This document shows, one piece after another, positions 36,032-45,284 of a DNA stretch of 64,000 nucleotides. Under the pieces are notes generated by a model. It was not told where the DNA came from. It was given only the letters and a program-made list of their open reading frames with translations, and made no database searches. This stretch comes from an uncultured Oscillospiraceae bacterium (GTDB lineage: Bacteria; Bacillota; Clostridia; Oscillospirales; Acutalibacteraceae), in assembly GCA_900543215.1 (NCBI GenBank), contig UQQR01000005.1, positions 20,290 through 84,289 of the forward strand, given 5' to 3'. How positions within the stretch are numbered: position 1 is the first letter of the stretch; every line of letters begins with the position of its first letter. A program made the position numbers and the translations under genes.

Positions 36032-37083
36032 TGAAACCGAAATCTGTGTTTTATAAAGCTTACTTCACGGTTATCGCTTTGTTTTTCGTCGCCCTTATAA
36101 TAGGGCTTTTGGTATTCAGAGGCTGGCTTGCCGACTATGAAGCGGCACAGCCGGAGCCTATTGTAAACAAGCTTATCGAAAGCCATATTAAAACCGGAGA
36201 CCTGTATTCGGTCAAAGACAAATACAATTTAAAAATTTCAGACTATGAAACAAAAAGCAATTTTGACAGCTTTCTTAAAAGCCTTACCGACGGCAAGGAG
36301 CTTACAGGCACAACCTCGGCGGTAAAGCCCGATGGTTGTGACGCCGCTTATCAAATAAAAGCCGACGGTGAGAAAATACTTAATGTTTATTTAAAAAAAG
36401 ACGGCAAGACAAAAAGATATTTTGTTTCCGGCTGTGAGTTTGACAGCTCCGTTTACAAGACCTTGAAAATAACCGCGGCGTCGGACGCCGAAATCAAAGT
36501 CAACGGCGTTGCCGTAAAGGCGGAAGACCGTAAGGACGAGCCGTTGCCCGATATTAAAAGCGACCTTCTGAAATCCGACAAACTGATAAAAAAACAAATT
36601 ATAAGTATAACCGACCTTTTAAACGAACCTGAAAGCGTAACGGCGACATCAGGTAAGAAAGCGCTGACGGTCGAAAACGATTCGGGCGTTTATAGTGTTG
36701 CGGAGGATTTCCCCGAAAAATCGGCAGTGGGGGATTTTGCGGGCAAGGCAGCCTCAACCTACGCCGAATATATGCAGAACGATTCCAACCTTACAAACAT
36801 AAAGAAATACATAGACGACACAACAGAGCTTTACAAAAACATAAAATCAAGTCTTGTAATTTTTTCGCTCGACCATGAGGGGCACACTATTAAAGACATA
36901 AAAACAACCGATTTCCATAAATATAACGACAGTCTTTTCAGTTGCCGTGTACGGCTTACAAACGCTTTAAAGCGAAACGGTGCGATTTATGAGGACAAAT
37001 TTGATAAATATGTGTATCTCAAAAAGGACGGAGACACCTATAAGGCGATTGACATGCAAAACACGGGGGATTCGGTAAAATGA
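36031..37083 (+). CDS. Membrane-anchored extracytoplasmic protein, unknown
   Basis: 350 residues. One N-terminal transmembrane anchor (FYKAYFTVIALFFVALIIGLL) is followed by a Lys/Asp-rich extracellular part with repeated short strands (KYNLKISDYETKSNFDSFLK; TAASDAEIKVNGVAV). Not recognised. The ATG at 36031 overlaps the stop of the fusion gene (TGATG), and the gene end overlaps the PAP2 phosphatase start, so it is part of the same envelope-glycan operon. Confidence 0.7.
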   Translation: MKPKSVFYKAYFTVIALFFVALIIGLLVFRGWLADYEAAQPEPIVNKLIESHIKTGDLYSVKDKYNLKISDYETKSNFDSFLKSLTDGKELTGTTSAVKPDGCDAAYQIKADGEKILNVYLKKDGKTKRYFVSGCEFDSSVYKTLKITAASDAEIKVNGVAVKAEDRKDEPLPDIKSDLLKSDKLIKKQIISITDLLNEPESVTATSGKKALTVENDSGVYSVAEDFPEKSAVGDFAGKAASTYAEYMQNDSNLTNIKKYIDDTTELYKNIKSSLVIFSLDHEGHTIKDIKTTDFHKYNDSLFSCRVRLTNALKRNGAIYEDKFDKYVYLKKDGDTYKAIDMQNTGDSVK

Positions 37084-37637
37084 ATGAATATGAACTTAAA
37101 ATACTTGACTTTATCCACGAACACCTCACCTGCCGTTTTCTTGACGCGGTAATGCCGATAATTACTAAATTCGGTGACGGCGGAATTTTTTGGATAGCCG
37201 TAGCATTAGCGTTTATAATTATTAAGAAAACGCGCAAGACGGGAATTTCGATGGGTACGGCTCTGCTTATAGGTCTTATTATCGGAAACCTTATACTGAA
37301 AAATTCCTTTGCGAGAATAAGGCCGTATGACCTTAACACCGCAATAAGACCCGACCTGCTTGTGAAAGCGCTTTCGGATTATTCCTTCCCGTCGGGGCAT
37401 ACTCTGGCTTCATTTGAGGCGGCAACGGTGCTTCTTATACGGGATAAGCGATTCGGAATACCTGCTGTTATTTTGGCGGTTCTTATAGCGTTTTCAAGGC
37501 TTTATCTGTATGTGCATTACCCGTCGGATGTTTTGGCAGGGGCAGTGCTCGGAGTATTTATAGGCTTCTTATCCTGCAAGCTGATAGATAGGCTCTTTGA
37601 AAAGTTCGAAGAACATAAACGGCTTAAAACAAAATAA
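37080..37637 (+). CDS. PAP2 family membrane phosphatase
   Basis: 185-residue integral membrane phosphatase with the three family motifs: KNSFARIRP (C1), YSFPSGHTLAS (C2) and SRLYLYVHYPSDVLAGA (C3). It has five or six helices. In an operon with a GT2-GtrA protein it likely dephosphorylates an undecaprenyl- or lipid-linked product. The start overlaps the previous stop (ATGA). Confidence 0.9.
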   Translation: MNEYELKILDFIHEHLTCRFLDAVMPIITKFGDGGIFWIAVALAFIIIKKTRKTGISMGTALLIGLIIGNLILKNSFARIRPYDLNTAIRPDLLVKALSDYSFPSGHTLASFEAATVLLIRDKRFGIPAVILAVLIAFSRLYLYVHYPSDVLAGAVLGVFIGFLSCKLIDRLFEKFEEHKRLKTK

Positions 37638-37677
37638 AAAACGGTTGTTACAGTAAAAAACTGTAACAACCGTTTTT
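37637..37677. terminator. Bidirectional terminator between PAP2 gene and ilvE
   Basis: A 17-bp perfect stem (37637-37653 / 37661-37677) with A- and T-tracts, between converging genes. Confidence 0.92.
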
Positions 37678-37682
37678 TGATA

Positions 37683-38747
37683 TTATTTCAAGAGATGCGT
37701 CCAACCGTGCGTATCCTCAAGCTTACCCCACTGAATACCGGTAAGCGTATCGTAAAGATGCTGTGTTACCTCGCCTATCTTGCCGTCGTTAATGGTGTAC
37801 TTAACGCCCTTATAGCAAAGCTCGCCTATCGGGGAGACAACCGCGGCTGTACCGCAGCCCCACGCTTCCTCAAGCTTGCCGTTTTTAAGCGCCTCGCCGA
37901 GCTCGTCTACGCTTAAAAGCCTTTCGCTTACATTATATCCCTTTTCCCTGAGCACTTCAATGCAGGATTTCCTTGTAATACCGGGGAGAATGGAACCTGT
38001 AAGCTCTGGGGTGACTATTTCGCCGTCAATCTTGAACATAACATTCATAGCGCCGACTTCCTCGATGTACTTGCGCTCCACACCGTCAAGCCAAAGCACC
38101 TGTGAATATCCCATTTCTTCCGCTTTTTCGCCGGCTCTGTTGCTTGCGGCATAGTTTCCGCCGCATTTTGCATACCCCGTGCCGCCTCTTACAGCTCTTA
38201 CATCCTTATCCTCAATCATAATCTTTACCGGATTAAGACCCTCGGCATAGTAACTGCCGACAGGCGAAAGAATGATTACAAATGTAGCGTGATGAACGGC
38301 GTGAACGCCCAAATTTTCATCGTTTCCGAACATAAACGGACGGATGTAAAGCGATGTGCCCTCCTCGGACGGAGTCCAGTCCTTTTCAAGACCTACAAAT
38401 GTATCGAGTATCTGCAAAAAGTCCTCCTCGGGTATCTGCGGAAGACAAAGCCTTTCGGCTGAATTGTTCATTCTGCGTACATTCTCTATCGGGCGGAAAA
38501 GCTGAACCTCGCCGTCCGCGCGGCGGTACGCCTTAAGTCCCTCGAATATTTCGGAGCCGTAATGCAAAACGGTAGAAGCCGGATGAAGCGAAATATTACC
38601 GAACGGTATGATTCTTGCGTCATGCCATCCGTCCTCACGGGAATAATCCATCATAAACATATGGTCGGTGAATATTTTACCGAAGCCGAGCTTACTGCTT
38701 TCCGGCTTTGCCTTCGGGGACGAAGTTTTTGTTATTTTGATTTCCAT
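37683..38747 (-). CDS. ilvE: Branched-chain amino acid aminotransferase
   Basis: 354-residue fold-type IV PLP transaminase for Val, Leu and Ile. Motifs: LHYGSEIFEGLKAYRR (near 63), TSLYIRPFMFG, the PLP-lysine region GTGYAKCGGNYAAS, EEVGAMNVMF and GSILPGITRKS. ATG at 38745-38747 follows AAGGAAGTG; the longer reading to 38843 is not supported. Monocistronic, ended by the shared terminator. Confidence 0.95.
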   Translation of the reverse strand: MEIKITKTSSPKAKPESSKLGFGKIFTDHMFMMDYSREDGWHDARIIPFGNISLHPASTVLHYGSEIFEGLKAYRRADGEVQLFRPIENVRRMNNSAERLCLPQIPEEDFLQILDTFVGLEKDWTPSEEGTSLYIRPFMFGNDENLGVHAVHHATFVIILSPVGSYYAEGLNPVKIMIEDKDVRAVRGGTGYAKCGGNYAASNRAGEKAEEMGYSQVLWLDGVERKYIEEVGAMNVMFKIDGEIVTPELTGSILPGITRKSCIEVLREKGYNVSERLLSVDELGEALKNGKLEEAWGCGTAAVVSPIGELCYKGVKYTINDGKIGEVTQHLYDTLTGIQWGKLEDTHGWTHLLK

Positions 38748-38902
38748 TTTTAAGACACTTCCTTGGGTGCGCCTACTGCAAGTAATATTGCACAAGCGCT
38801 TTAGAATATATTTAATAATACTGCCAAAAAAACGGTTTTTCAAGTGTTAAATTGCAAAAATAACAAATTGTTAATTTTTTATACAAATTCGGTGCTTTTC
38901 CT

Positions 38903-39094
38903 TTATATAAATAGAGTACAACCCTGTAATTTGAAGTATTCTATTTTTTTATTTATAAGCTCCTCGGAAACACCCAGCTCCTTTGCAAGGCATTTGCGGC
39001 ACATAAACCGTGTGCTTCCCCTGTTTATGAATTTTTTATATGCCCCTATATCGTTATGCTCAAGCTCTTTTCCGCAATTAATACAGGCAGACAT
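38903..39094 (-). CDS. Small zinc-finger-like protein
   Basis: 63 residues with two CxxC pairs, CINCGKEL near the start and FMCRKCLAKEL in the middle, then an amphipathic helix and the end GCTLFI. Similar small proteins of this design occur widely in gut Clostridia. Its ATG overlaps the alpha-galactosidase stop (TAATG), so it is translated by coupling. Function unknown; a regulatory or metal-binding role is a guess. Confidence 0.75.
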   Translation of the reverse strand: MSACINCGKELEHNDIGAYKKFINRGSTRFMCRKCLAKELGVSEELINKKIEYFKLQGCTLFI

Positions 39095-40221
39095 TATTTT
39101 TTCACGACCTTACATCTGTAAACAAGGCAGCCGTACGGCTCTATATCGTGAATAAACGCGCCGTTCGTAACCGTTACCGTCTCATCATCCCAAACATTTT
39201 CAAGCTTAAGAGTTCTGTCTGTGCTTTCGGGAATACCAAGCTCGTCTATAGTCATACGAACCGCAGCCTTTTCTCCGCCGAAATTAAACATACCCACTGC
39301 TATATCACCGTTTTCAAGATTGCGCGCGTAAATTTTTACATTATCGTTCCAGAAGTTGGGGAGCTTAAATACCTGACGGCAATCCTTATCCTGGTTAATT
39401 TTTATAAGCTCCTTATTGGTAAGAATACGGTGGGTTTCCTCATTCATATTTCTTATATCGCAGCCTATCATAAGCGGCGATCCCATTAAAGCCCATATTG
39501 AGAAATGGGTCTTATACTGCACATCGTTAAGTCCTTCAAGACCGACATTGCCCTTGCCGTACATTCCCACAACCAGCATATCCATATCGTTAAAGCAACC
39601 CGCTCCGCCGTAAGGAAGTATGGCATCCTGCTCCTCGGTAAGCTTTTTAATAGATTCCCAGGTATCAAAAATATCGCCTGTTGAGCGCCACATATTCGCA
39701 CCCGTTTCACGCATCCACTCGGCTGTGTTGTCCGCTCCCCACGAGCAGGCGCTGAAGAGAATATCCCTGCCGCAGTTCTTAAGCGCAAGACCCATACGGC
39801 GGTAAAGATATTTGCCGTGTATAATATTGCTGTGATAGCAATAATCGTATTTAAGGAAATCCACGCCCCATTCAGCGAAGGTTTCCGCGTCTGTAAATTC
39901 GTGTTCAAAGCTTCCGGGGTATCCGGCACAGGTAAGATTTCCGGCACAGGAATACATACCGAACTTAAGACCCTTTGAATGAACATAATCGGCAACGGAT
40001 TTCATACCGTGCGGGAATTTTTCGGGATCGGCAACCAATCTGCCGTCCTTGTCTCTTTCTTTAAGCGACCAGCAGTCATCAATAACCAAATAGTCGTAAC
40101 CGGCGTCCAAAAGACCTGTTTCGACCATTTTATCCGCTGTTTCAAAAATCAGCTTTTCGTTTATATCGGCTCCGAATGTGTTCCAGGAATTCCAACCCAT
40201 AGGTGGCGTATTTTTTATCAT
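39094..40221 (-). CDS. Alpha-galactosidase, GH27 family
   Basis: 375-residue glycoside hydrolase removing terminal alpha-galactose (melibiose, raffinose-type sugars). GH27 features: PPMGWNSWNTFG at the N-terminus, catalytic nucleophile Asp126 in FLKYDYCYH and acid/base Asp183 in WRSTGDIFDTW, plus a C-terminal beta domain from about 280. There is no signal peptide, so it acts in the cytoplasm. The start at 40219-40221 follows GGAGGTCAAGAAA. It is divergent from an AraC-type regulator, which probably controls it. TTGCAA-16-TATTTA upstream is a plausible promoter. Confidence 0.92.
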   Translation of the reverse strand: MIKNTPPMGWNSWNTFGADINEKLIFETADKMVETGLLDAGYDYLVIDDCWSLKERDKDGRLVADPEKFPHGMKSVADYVHSKGLKFGMYSCAGNLTCAGYPGSFEHEFTDAETFAEWGVDFLKYDYCYHSNIIHGKYLYRRMGLALKNCGRDILFSACSWGADNTAEWMRETGANMWRSTGDIFDTWESIKKLTEEQDAILPYGGAGCFNDMDMLVVGMYGKGNVGLEGLNDVQYKTHFSIWALMGSPLMIGCDIRNMNEETHRILTNKELIKINQDKDCRQVFKLPNFWNDNVKIYARNLENGDIAVGMFNFGGEKAAVRMTIDELGIPESTDRTLKLENVWDDETVTVTNGAFIHDIEPYGCLVYRCKVVKK

Positions 40222-40338
40222 TTTCTTGACCTCCGACAATAAATATTGTAAAATAAGTATATTGCAAAAAAATGTTATTTTCTATAACCTTTTATTGCAT
40301 TTATATGGATTTTTGTTTCAAAAAAGGAGTGTGGTTGG

Positions 40339-41133
40339 GTGACCGTAGATTCCGAGTTCATATCTGCCGGCCGCAGGGACTGCTCCGATATGCACTCTTG
40401 GGGACCGGGCACCAGAACCTGTTATGTGGTGCATTACATAATTAAGGGTAAGGGAACTTTTTTAAAAAACGGTAAGGCTTACCTTGCTGAGTGCGGGGAA
40501 AGCTTTGTTATACGGCCGTTTGATAATATTGCGTACTTCCCCGATGAAAACGACCCTTGGGAATACACCTGGATTGACTTTTCGGGCGAGCAGTATGCTT
40601 CTCTTTTTAAAAATATCAATTACCTAAGAGGAGATTGCATTATAGGAGGTATACCGAAAAAAAGGCTTCTCCCCTTTTTTGAAATGCTGTGCGGTATGGA
40701 CCCGTACCCGTCAGACATTAATACCGCAAGGGGACTTTTGCTCACAGTTTTGGGAATATATGCGGACACCTTTCCGAAAATTACCGAAAACAGCCGTGAA
40801 AGCTATTTTGATACCGCCTGCCGCTTAATTCAGCAAAACTTTTACAAGGACGAGCTTGACCTTGGCGTTATGTGCGATTTCCTCGGTGTGAGCCGCTCCA
40901 CTTTGCACAGATGCTTTATGAATATGTGCGGAATTTCACCGGGGGCGTATCTTACAAAATACAGGGCCGCCAGAGCAAAAGAACTTTTGGAGCACGGCGT
41001 ATCGGTAAAATCAACCGCGCTTTCCTGCGGCTTCAGCGATCCGCTGTATTTTTCAAAATCGTTTAAAAAAGCCTTCGGAATATCACCGAACGAATACAGA
41101 AAAAAGTTTTTAATCAAAAATAAGGAACAATAA
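40339..41133 (+). CDS. AraC-family transcriptional regulator
   Basis: 264 residues: an N-terminal cupin-like sugar-sensing domain (HYIIKGKGTFLKNGKAYLAE; WEYTWIDFSGEQYASLF) and a C-terminal double helix-turn-helix (LGVSRSTLHRCFMNMCGISP; CGFSDPLYFSKSFKKAFGIS). GTG at 40339 after GGAGTGTGGTTGG is the likely start. Divergent from the GH27 gene and one base upstream of the MATE gene, so it may sense alpha-galactosides. Confidence 0.88.
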   Translation: MTVDSEFISAGRRDCSDMHSWGPGTRTCYVVHYIIKGKGTFLKNGKAYLAECGESFVIRPFDNIAYFPDENDPWEYTWIDFSGEQYASLFKNINYLRGDCIIGGIPKKRLLPFFEMLCGMDPYPSDINTARGLLLTVLGIYADTFPKITENSRESYFDTACRLIQQNFYKDELDLGVMCDFLGVSRSTLHRCFMNMCGISPGAYLTKYRAARAKELLEHGVSVKSTALSCGFSDPLYFSKSFKKAFGISPNEYRKKFLIKNKEQ

Positions 41134-41134
41134 A

Positions 41135-42475
41135 ATGGAAAAAAATCTTACCGACGGCAGTGTTTTTAAAAACCTGGCATTTTTTTCACTGCCGTATCTG
41201 CTGTCTTATTTTCTTCAGACCCTTTACGGTATGGCAGACCTTTTTATTATAGGCAGCTTTGACGGCACAGCCGCAACCACATCCGTTTCGGTAGGCTCGC
41301 AGGTTATGCATATGCTTACCGTAATTATAGTGGGACTTGCCATGGGTTCTACCGTAAGCATAGGCAACGCCGTTGGTGCCGGCGACCGTAAAAAAGCGGC
41401 AATATATATCGGCAACACCGTTACGCTTTTTATGGCGCTTTCTTTGGTTCTTACGGCGGTATTGGTTATAGTTGTAAAGCCTATTGTAAACGCTGTTTCC
41501 ACCCCCGCGGAGGCGGTGGACGGCGCCGTTAAATATCTTACAATCTGCTTTCTCGGAATACCGTTTATCACAGCATACAATATAATAAGCTCGATTTTCA
41601 GGGGTTTGGGCGACAGTAAAAGTCCTATGTATTTTATCGCCGTTGCCTGCGCCTCAAATATTGTTCTTGACTATTTGTTTATCGGCGCTTTTGATATGGG
41701 ACCTGCCGGCGCCGCGCTCGGAACAACGCTTTCACAAGGGCTTAGCGTTGCCGTATCGCTTTTTGTTATATTAAAACGCCGTTTGGGAATAGCGCTTAAA
41801 AGAACCGCTCTTAAGCCGCTTGGCTCCGTTACGGGAAAAATACTTAAAATCGGCGTACCGATAAGCCTTCAGGACGGTTTTATTCAAATATCCTTTATAC
41901 TTATTACCGCAATTGCCAACCGCAGGGGTCTAACCGACGCCGCCGCGGTCGGAATAGTTGAAAAAATAATCGGTTTTGTGTTTTTGGTGCCCTCCTCAAT
42001 GCTGTCCGCGGTATCGGCGATCGGGGCGCAAAATATCGGTGCCGGCAAACCGAAAAGAGCGATATCCACACTCGGTTATGCCATAATAATCTCCTCGGTA
42101 TTTTCGATAACGGCGGCGGTTACGGTTCAGTTTGCCGCAAACGGCATGGTAGATCTTTTTACGGACGACAATGCCGTAATCCTGTCTGGCGGTCAGTATT
42201 TAAAGGGTTATATATGGGATTGCTTTTTCGCCGGTATACATTTCAGCTGCAGCGGTTATTTCTGTGCGGCGGGTAAGTCCGGATTTTCGTTTTTACACAA
42301 TCTGATTTCAATAATTCTTGTCCGTATACCCGGCGCCTATATTACTTCAAAGCTGTTTAAAACTACTCTTTTGCCGATGGGACTTTCCTCAGCAGCAGGC
42401 TCGCTTTTTTCCGTTATTATATGTGCTGTCATAATGGCTGTTATGCTCAAAAAAGGTAATTACAAATCAGCTTGA
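41135..42475 (+). CDS. MATE family efflux transporter
   Basis: 446-residue, 12-helix cation-coupled multidrug exporter of the NorM/DinF superfamily. It has the repeated two-bundle layout: YGMADLFIIGSFDG and GLAMGSTVSIGNAVGAGD in the first half, LQDGFIQISFILITAIANRRG and VSAIGAQNIGAGKPKRA in the second. AAGGAACAATAAA precedes the ATG. It is cotranscribed with the AraC regulator and borders the conjugative element. Confidence 0.9.
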   Translation: MEKNLTDGSVFKNLAFFSLPYLLSYFLQTLYGMADLFIIGSFDGTAATTSVSVGSQVMHMLTVIIVGLAMGSTVSIGNAVGAGDRKKAAIYIGNTVTLFMALSLVLTAVLVIVVKPIVNAVSTPAEAVDGAVKYLTICFLGIPFITAYNIISSIFRGLGDSKSPMYFIAVACASNIVLDYLFIGAFDMGPAGAALGTTLSQGLSVAVSLFVILKRRLGIALKRTALKPLGSVTGKILKIGVPISLQDGFIQISFILITAIANRRGLTDAAAVGIVEKIIGFVFLVPSSMLSAVSAIGAQNIGAGKPKRAISTLGYAIIISSVFSITAAVTVQFAANGMVDLFTDDNAVILSGGQYLKGYIWDCFFAGIHFSCSGYFCAAGKSGFSFLHNLISIILVRIPGAYITSKLFKTTLLPMGLSSAAGSLFSVIICAVIMAVMLKKGNYKSA

Positions 42476-42795
42476 AAATATCGGTACCAAAAAATTTTAG
42501 CTTAATTTGTTGATAAAAAGTGTTATGATTTTCCGTATATATCTCAATAAAAAAATGCCTCAACCATGCGCTTGCATTTTGAGACACTCAAATATCAAAA
42601 CAATTCACTCGTCCCGCAGGAACGAATTACATTAAAAAAAATCAAAAATCCGAACGCGTCACCATTGATGACAATGTTCGGATAATTTGACTTTGTGAAG
42701 ACAGGACAATAGAGATGTTTTTGCGTTTTCACTGTCTTGATTTGAACACTCGTCACAATCATTCTACATCACTCCGTTTCTGTTTTCAAGGCTGT
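42476..42795. other. Junction between host genes and the conjugative element
   Basis: 320 bases with no gene. AT-rich, with an inverted repeat ATCCGAAC...GTTCGGAT at about 42647-42681 that can act as a terminator. Serine-recombinase elements integrate next to their recombinase genes, so one attachment site should be in here, but the other end is outside the window and no core duplication can be defined. Confidence 0.45.
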
Positions 42796-44433
42796 TTACA
42801 GCGTCATCTCGATTTCGGTGCCGCCGATAAAGACCACCTTGATTTTCTCTTTTGATTCCACCACTATGCATTCGATGATCTGACGGACGAGCTTATCGTC
42901 ATATTCCATTGGGTGATTTTGCAGTCCGTCAAGTATGGTAAAAATTTCATCGAGTCGGGATTTTGCGCTTTCTCTTTTTTGGCGCACGGCTGCATACTGT
43001 TCGAGCTGTACTGTCAATCTTTGCTTTTCATTCATCAGCTCGGTGATGCGTTCCTCATCGATGCCGTCTGCATTGTCGGCAGATACCGCCTTGAGCATTT
43101 TCTGAAACTCGGCGTCGATTTCGGCAATGCGTATCTGAATATCGAGGGTTTTATCCTCGGTGACTTCATCCGTAAGCCCCATGCCGATATGAATTTTCAG
43201 TGTTTTCAGCACCTCGACATTTTGTTTTGCCGTCTGCATGATGGCTCTCATAACAGCGTCTTGCAGCAGGGTTTCCTCAATGCTCGGCGAGTGGTGGCAG
43301 TATTTCTTGCCGTAGTCAAGTCGGTTAATGCATCGCCATACGATTTTTCTCTTGCCCTTGGCAGTCCATGTGCATCGGCGGTAAGGCGTTCGGCATTCGC
43401 CGCATATCAGCAGTTCGCTCAGCGCATATCTGCTTGAATAGCGGCTCAGTTCGGTTTTCGTGCCTTTTTGCTTGACCTTCGGCTTGCCGGAGCGCCGTGC
43501 TATTTCCTCCTGGACTCTTGCGAAGGTGCCTGCGTCGATAATCGCAGGGTGGTTGTTCTCAATATAGTATTTGGTCCTCTCGCCGTTGTTTGCCTTGACT
43601 CTCTTGCTGATGCAGTCGGACACATAGGTTTTGTTTATGATGGCGTCGCCTTTGTATTTCTCGTTTGTGAGGATAGAGCGAATGGTTTCCTGCCGCCATA
43701 CACTGCATCCGGCAGGCGTCGGGATCTCTTTTGCTTCGAGATAGCATTTGATTCCGTACAGGCTCTCGCCGGATAGGTATTGCTCATATATTTCTCGTAT
43801 AATCTCGGCTTCTTCGGGGACGATTTCGATTTCGCCGTCTGCGTTTTTAGAGTAGCCGAGGAAGTGTTTGCATTGGAATGGCACATTGCCTTGCTTGGCG
43901 CTCTGTGCTTTGCCCCATTTGACATTGGCACTGATGTTCTCTGATTCGCTTTGGGCTATCGAGCCGTATATGGTGATGTAAAATTCCGATGCAGGATCGA
44001 TGCTGTGAATACCTTGTTCCTCGAAGTACACATCCACATTGATCTCTCGGAGCTTCCTCGTTATCTTGATAACATCGAGGGTGTTTCGGGCGAATCGGCT
44101 GATAGATTTTACGATAATCATGTCAATCTTGCCCTTGTAGCAGAGACGGAGCATTTTATTGAATTCGTCACGCTTTTTCATGCTTGTTCCCGTAATGCCC
44201 TTGTCAGCGAATATACCCACAAGTGACCATTTCGGCTCGGTGCGTATGCGCTCCTCGTAATGGGTACGCTGTACCTCGTAGCTGTTTAGCTGCTCATCCT
44301 GTTTGGTGGATACTCGGCAGTAGGCGGCAACTCGAAGCTGTCGGTAGCTCTGCGTGATAGCCGCTTTAGTGTCTATCGTTGCTGGAATAATGCGGACGGT
44401 TTTTTGGGGCTGTACGCTTGTTGCTTGCATCAT
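42796..44433 (-). CDS. Large serine recombinase (third of three)
   Basis: 545 residues: catalytic resolvase domain with LRVAAYCRVSTKQDEQLNSYEV (Ser near residue 42), KSISRFARNTLDVIKI, then the recombinase domain, zinc ribbon (LLICGECRTPYRR ... CINR), and a C-terminal coiled coil. It appears intact. Its ATG overlaps the stop of the middle recombinase (ATGA). Promotes integration or excision of the ICE together with its partners. Confidence 0.92.
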   Translation of the reverse strand: MMQATSVQPQKTVRIIPATIDTKAAITQSYRQLRVAAYCRVSTKQDEQLNSYEVQRTHYEERIRTEPKWSLVGIFADKGITGTSMKKRDEFNKMLRLCYKGKIDMIIVKSISRFARNTLDVIKITRKLREINVDVYFEEQGIHSIDPASEFYITIYGSIAQSESENISANVKWGKAQSAKQGNVPFQCKHFLGYSKNADGEIEIVPEEAEIIREIYEQYLSGESLYGIKCYLEAKEIPTPAGCSVWRQETIRSILTNEKYKGDAIINKTYVSDCISKRVKANNGERTKYYIENNHPAIIDAGTFARVQEEIARRSGKPKVKQKGTKTELSRYSSRYALSELLICGECRTPYRRCTWTAKGKRKIVWRCINRLDYGKKYCHHSPSIEETLLQDAVMRAIMQTAKQNVEVLKTLKIHIGMGLTDEVTEDKTLDIQIRIAEIDAEFQKMLKAVSADNADGIDEERITELMNEKQRLTVQLEQYAAVRQKRESAKSRLDEIFTILDGLQNHPMEYDDKLVRQIIECIVVESKEKIKVVFIGGTEIEMTL

Positions 44434-45284
44434 GCTGATTTCTCCTTTCCGATCCTCTGACCGTTTATAAGTACAAGGCTTATCGTGCCGTTTCCTTTCA
44501 GGTGGATCTCGCTGACTGCCTGGTCTGTTAAGTCGCTATCATAGGCTGTCAGCGGCGACACAGTCTTGAATATATCTTTTAGGCTTTGAGCCGTGATTTC
44601 TTCCGTGCCAAGGCTCGTGTATTTTTCGCTCACGCAAGTGAGCATTTTTTGCTTTATGGCTTCCTTATCGAAGCTGACAGTGTTGAGTGCCTTTGATATC
44701 TCTGCGTTTAGCCGCTCTATCTCTTGACTTTCCTCATGGTCGGACTTCGGTATCTGAATGCTTTCGGGATCGGCAATGACTTCGTTGAGCAGCTCGGTAA
44801 TGCCGTCAAGCATATCCTCATCGCTTATATTGACCGAGGCTTTGCATTCGGGGCATTGCCACCATGTAGTTGCCTTGCGGCGTCTGTCAAAGCGCCTATG
44901 CATTCTGCCGCCGCAGTTGGGGCAGACGACCGGAGCGTTCAGCGTGAAGATGCCCTCACTATAATTTACATCCTTTTGGGTATTTTTCTTTGCTTTGATG
45001 CTCTGCATGGCTGCATATTCTTGCTCGGTCAGTATCGGCGCATAGCCGCCATCGCCTATATAGCGCTTATCCTCAACAATTCGCTTTATGCGCGACCTGT
45101 TCCAATCGGTCTTGCCGGACATATACTCAATGTGTTTTGCGGTCAGCATTTCGGCGATAGATTTCAGCGACTTGCCGCTGAGATATTGCTCGGCAATCTC
45201 TCTGACGGTGTCGGCTTCAGCTTCGTTGATGATTATGATGCCGCCGCTTAAGGCATAGCCAAGTGGTATGTTTCGATGATTCAT
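44430..45284 (-). CDS. Recombinase-like protein lacking the catalytic domain (middle of three)
   Basis: 284 residues that begin where the recombinase (DNA-binding) domain of large serine recombinases starts: IPLGYALSGGIIIINEAEAD, then a zinc ribbon (VCPNCGGRMHRRF ... CPECKA) and a helical C-terminus. The whole N-terminal resolvase domain with its catalytic Ser is missing. The ATG at 45282-45284 overlaps the upstream stop (ATGA), so this is a designed coupled gene rather than a random fragment. Probably a DNA-binding directionality or partner subunit. Confidence 0.85.
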   Translation of the reverse strand: MNHRNIPLGYALSGGIIIINEAEADTVREIAEQYLSGKSLKSIAEMLTAKHIEYMSGKTDWNRSRIKRIVEDKRYIGDGGYAPILTEQEYAAMQSIKAKKNTQKDVNYSEGIFTLNAPVVCPNCGGRMHRRFDRRRKATTWWQCPECKASVNISDEDMLDGITELLNEVIADPESIQIPKSDHEESQEIERLNAEISKALNTVSFDKEAIKQKMLTCVSEKYTSLGTEEITAQSLKDIFKTVSPLTAYDSDLTDQAVSEIHLKGNGTISLVLINGQRIGKEKSA

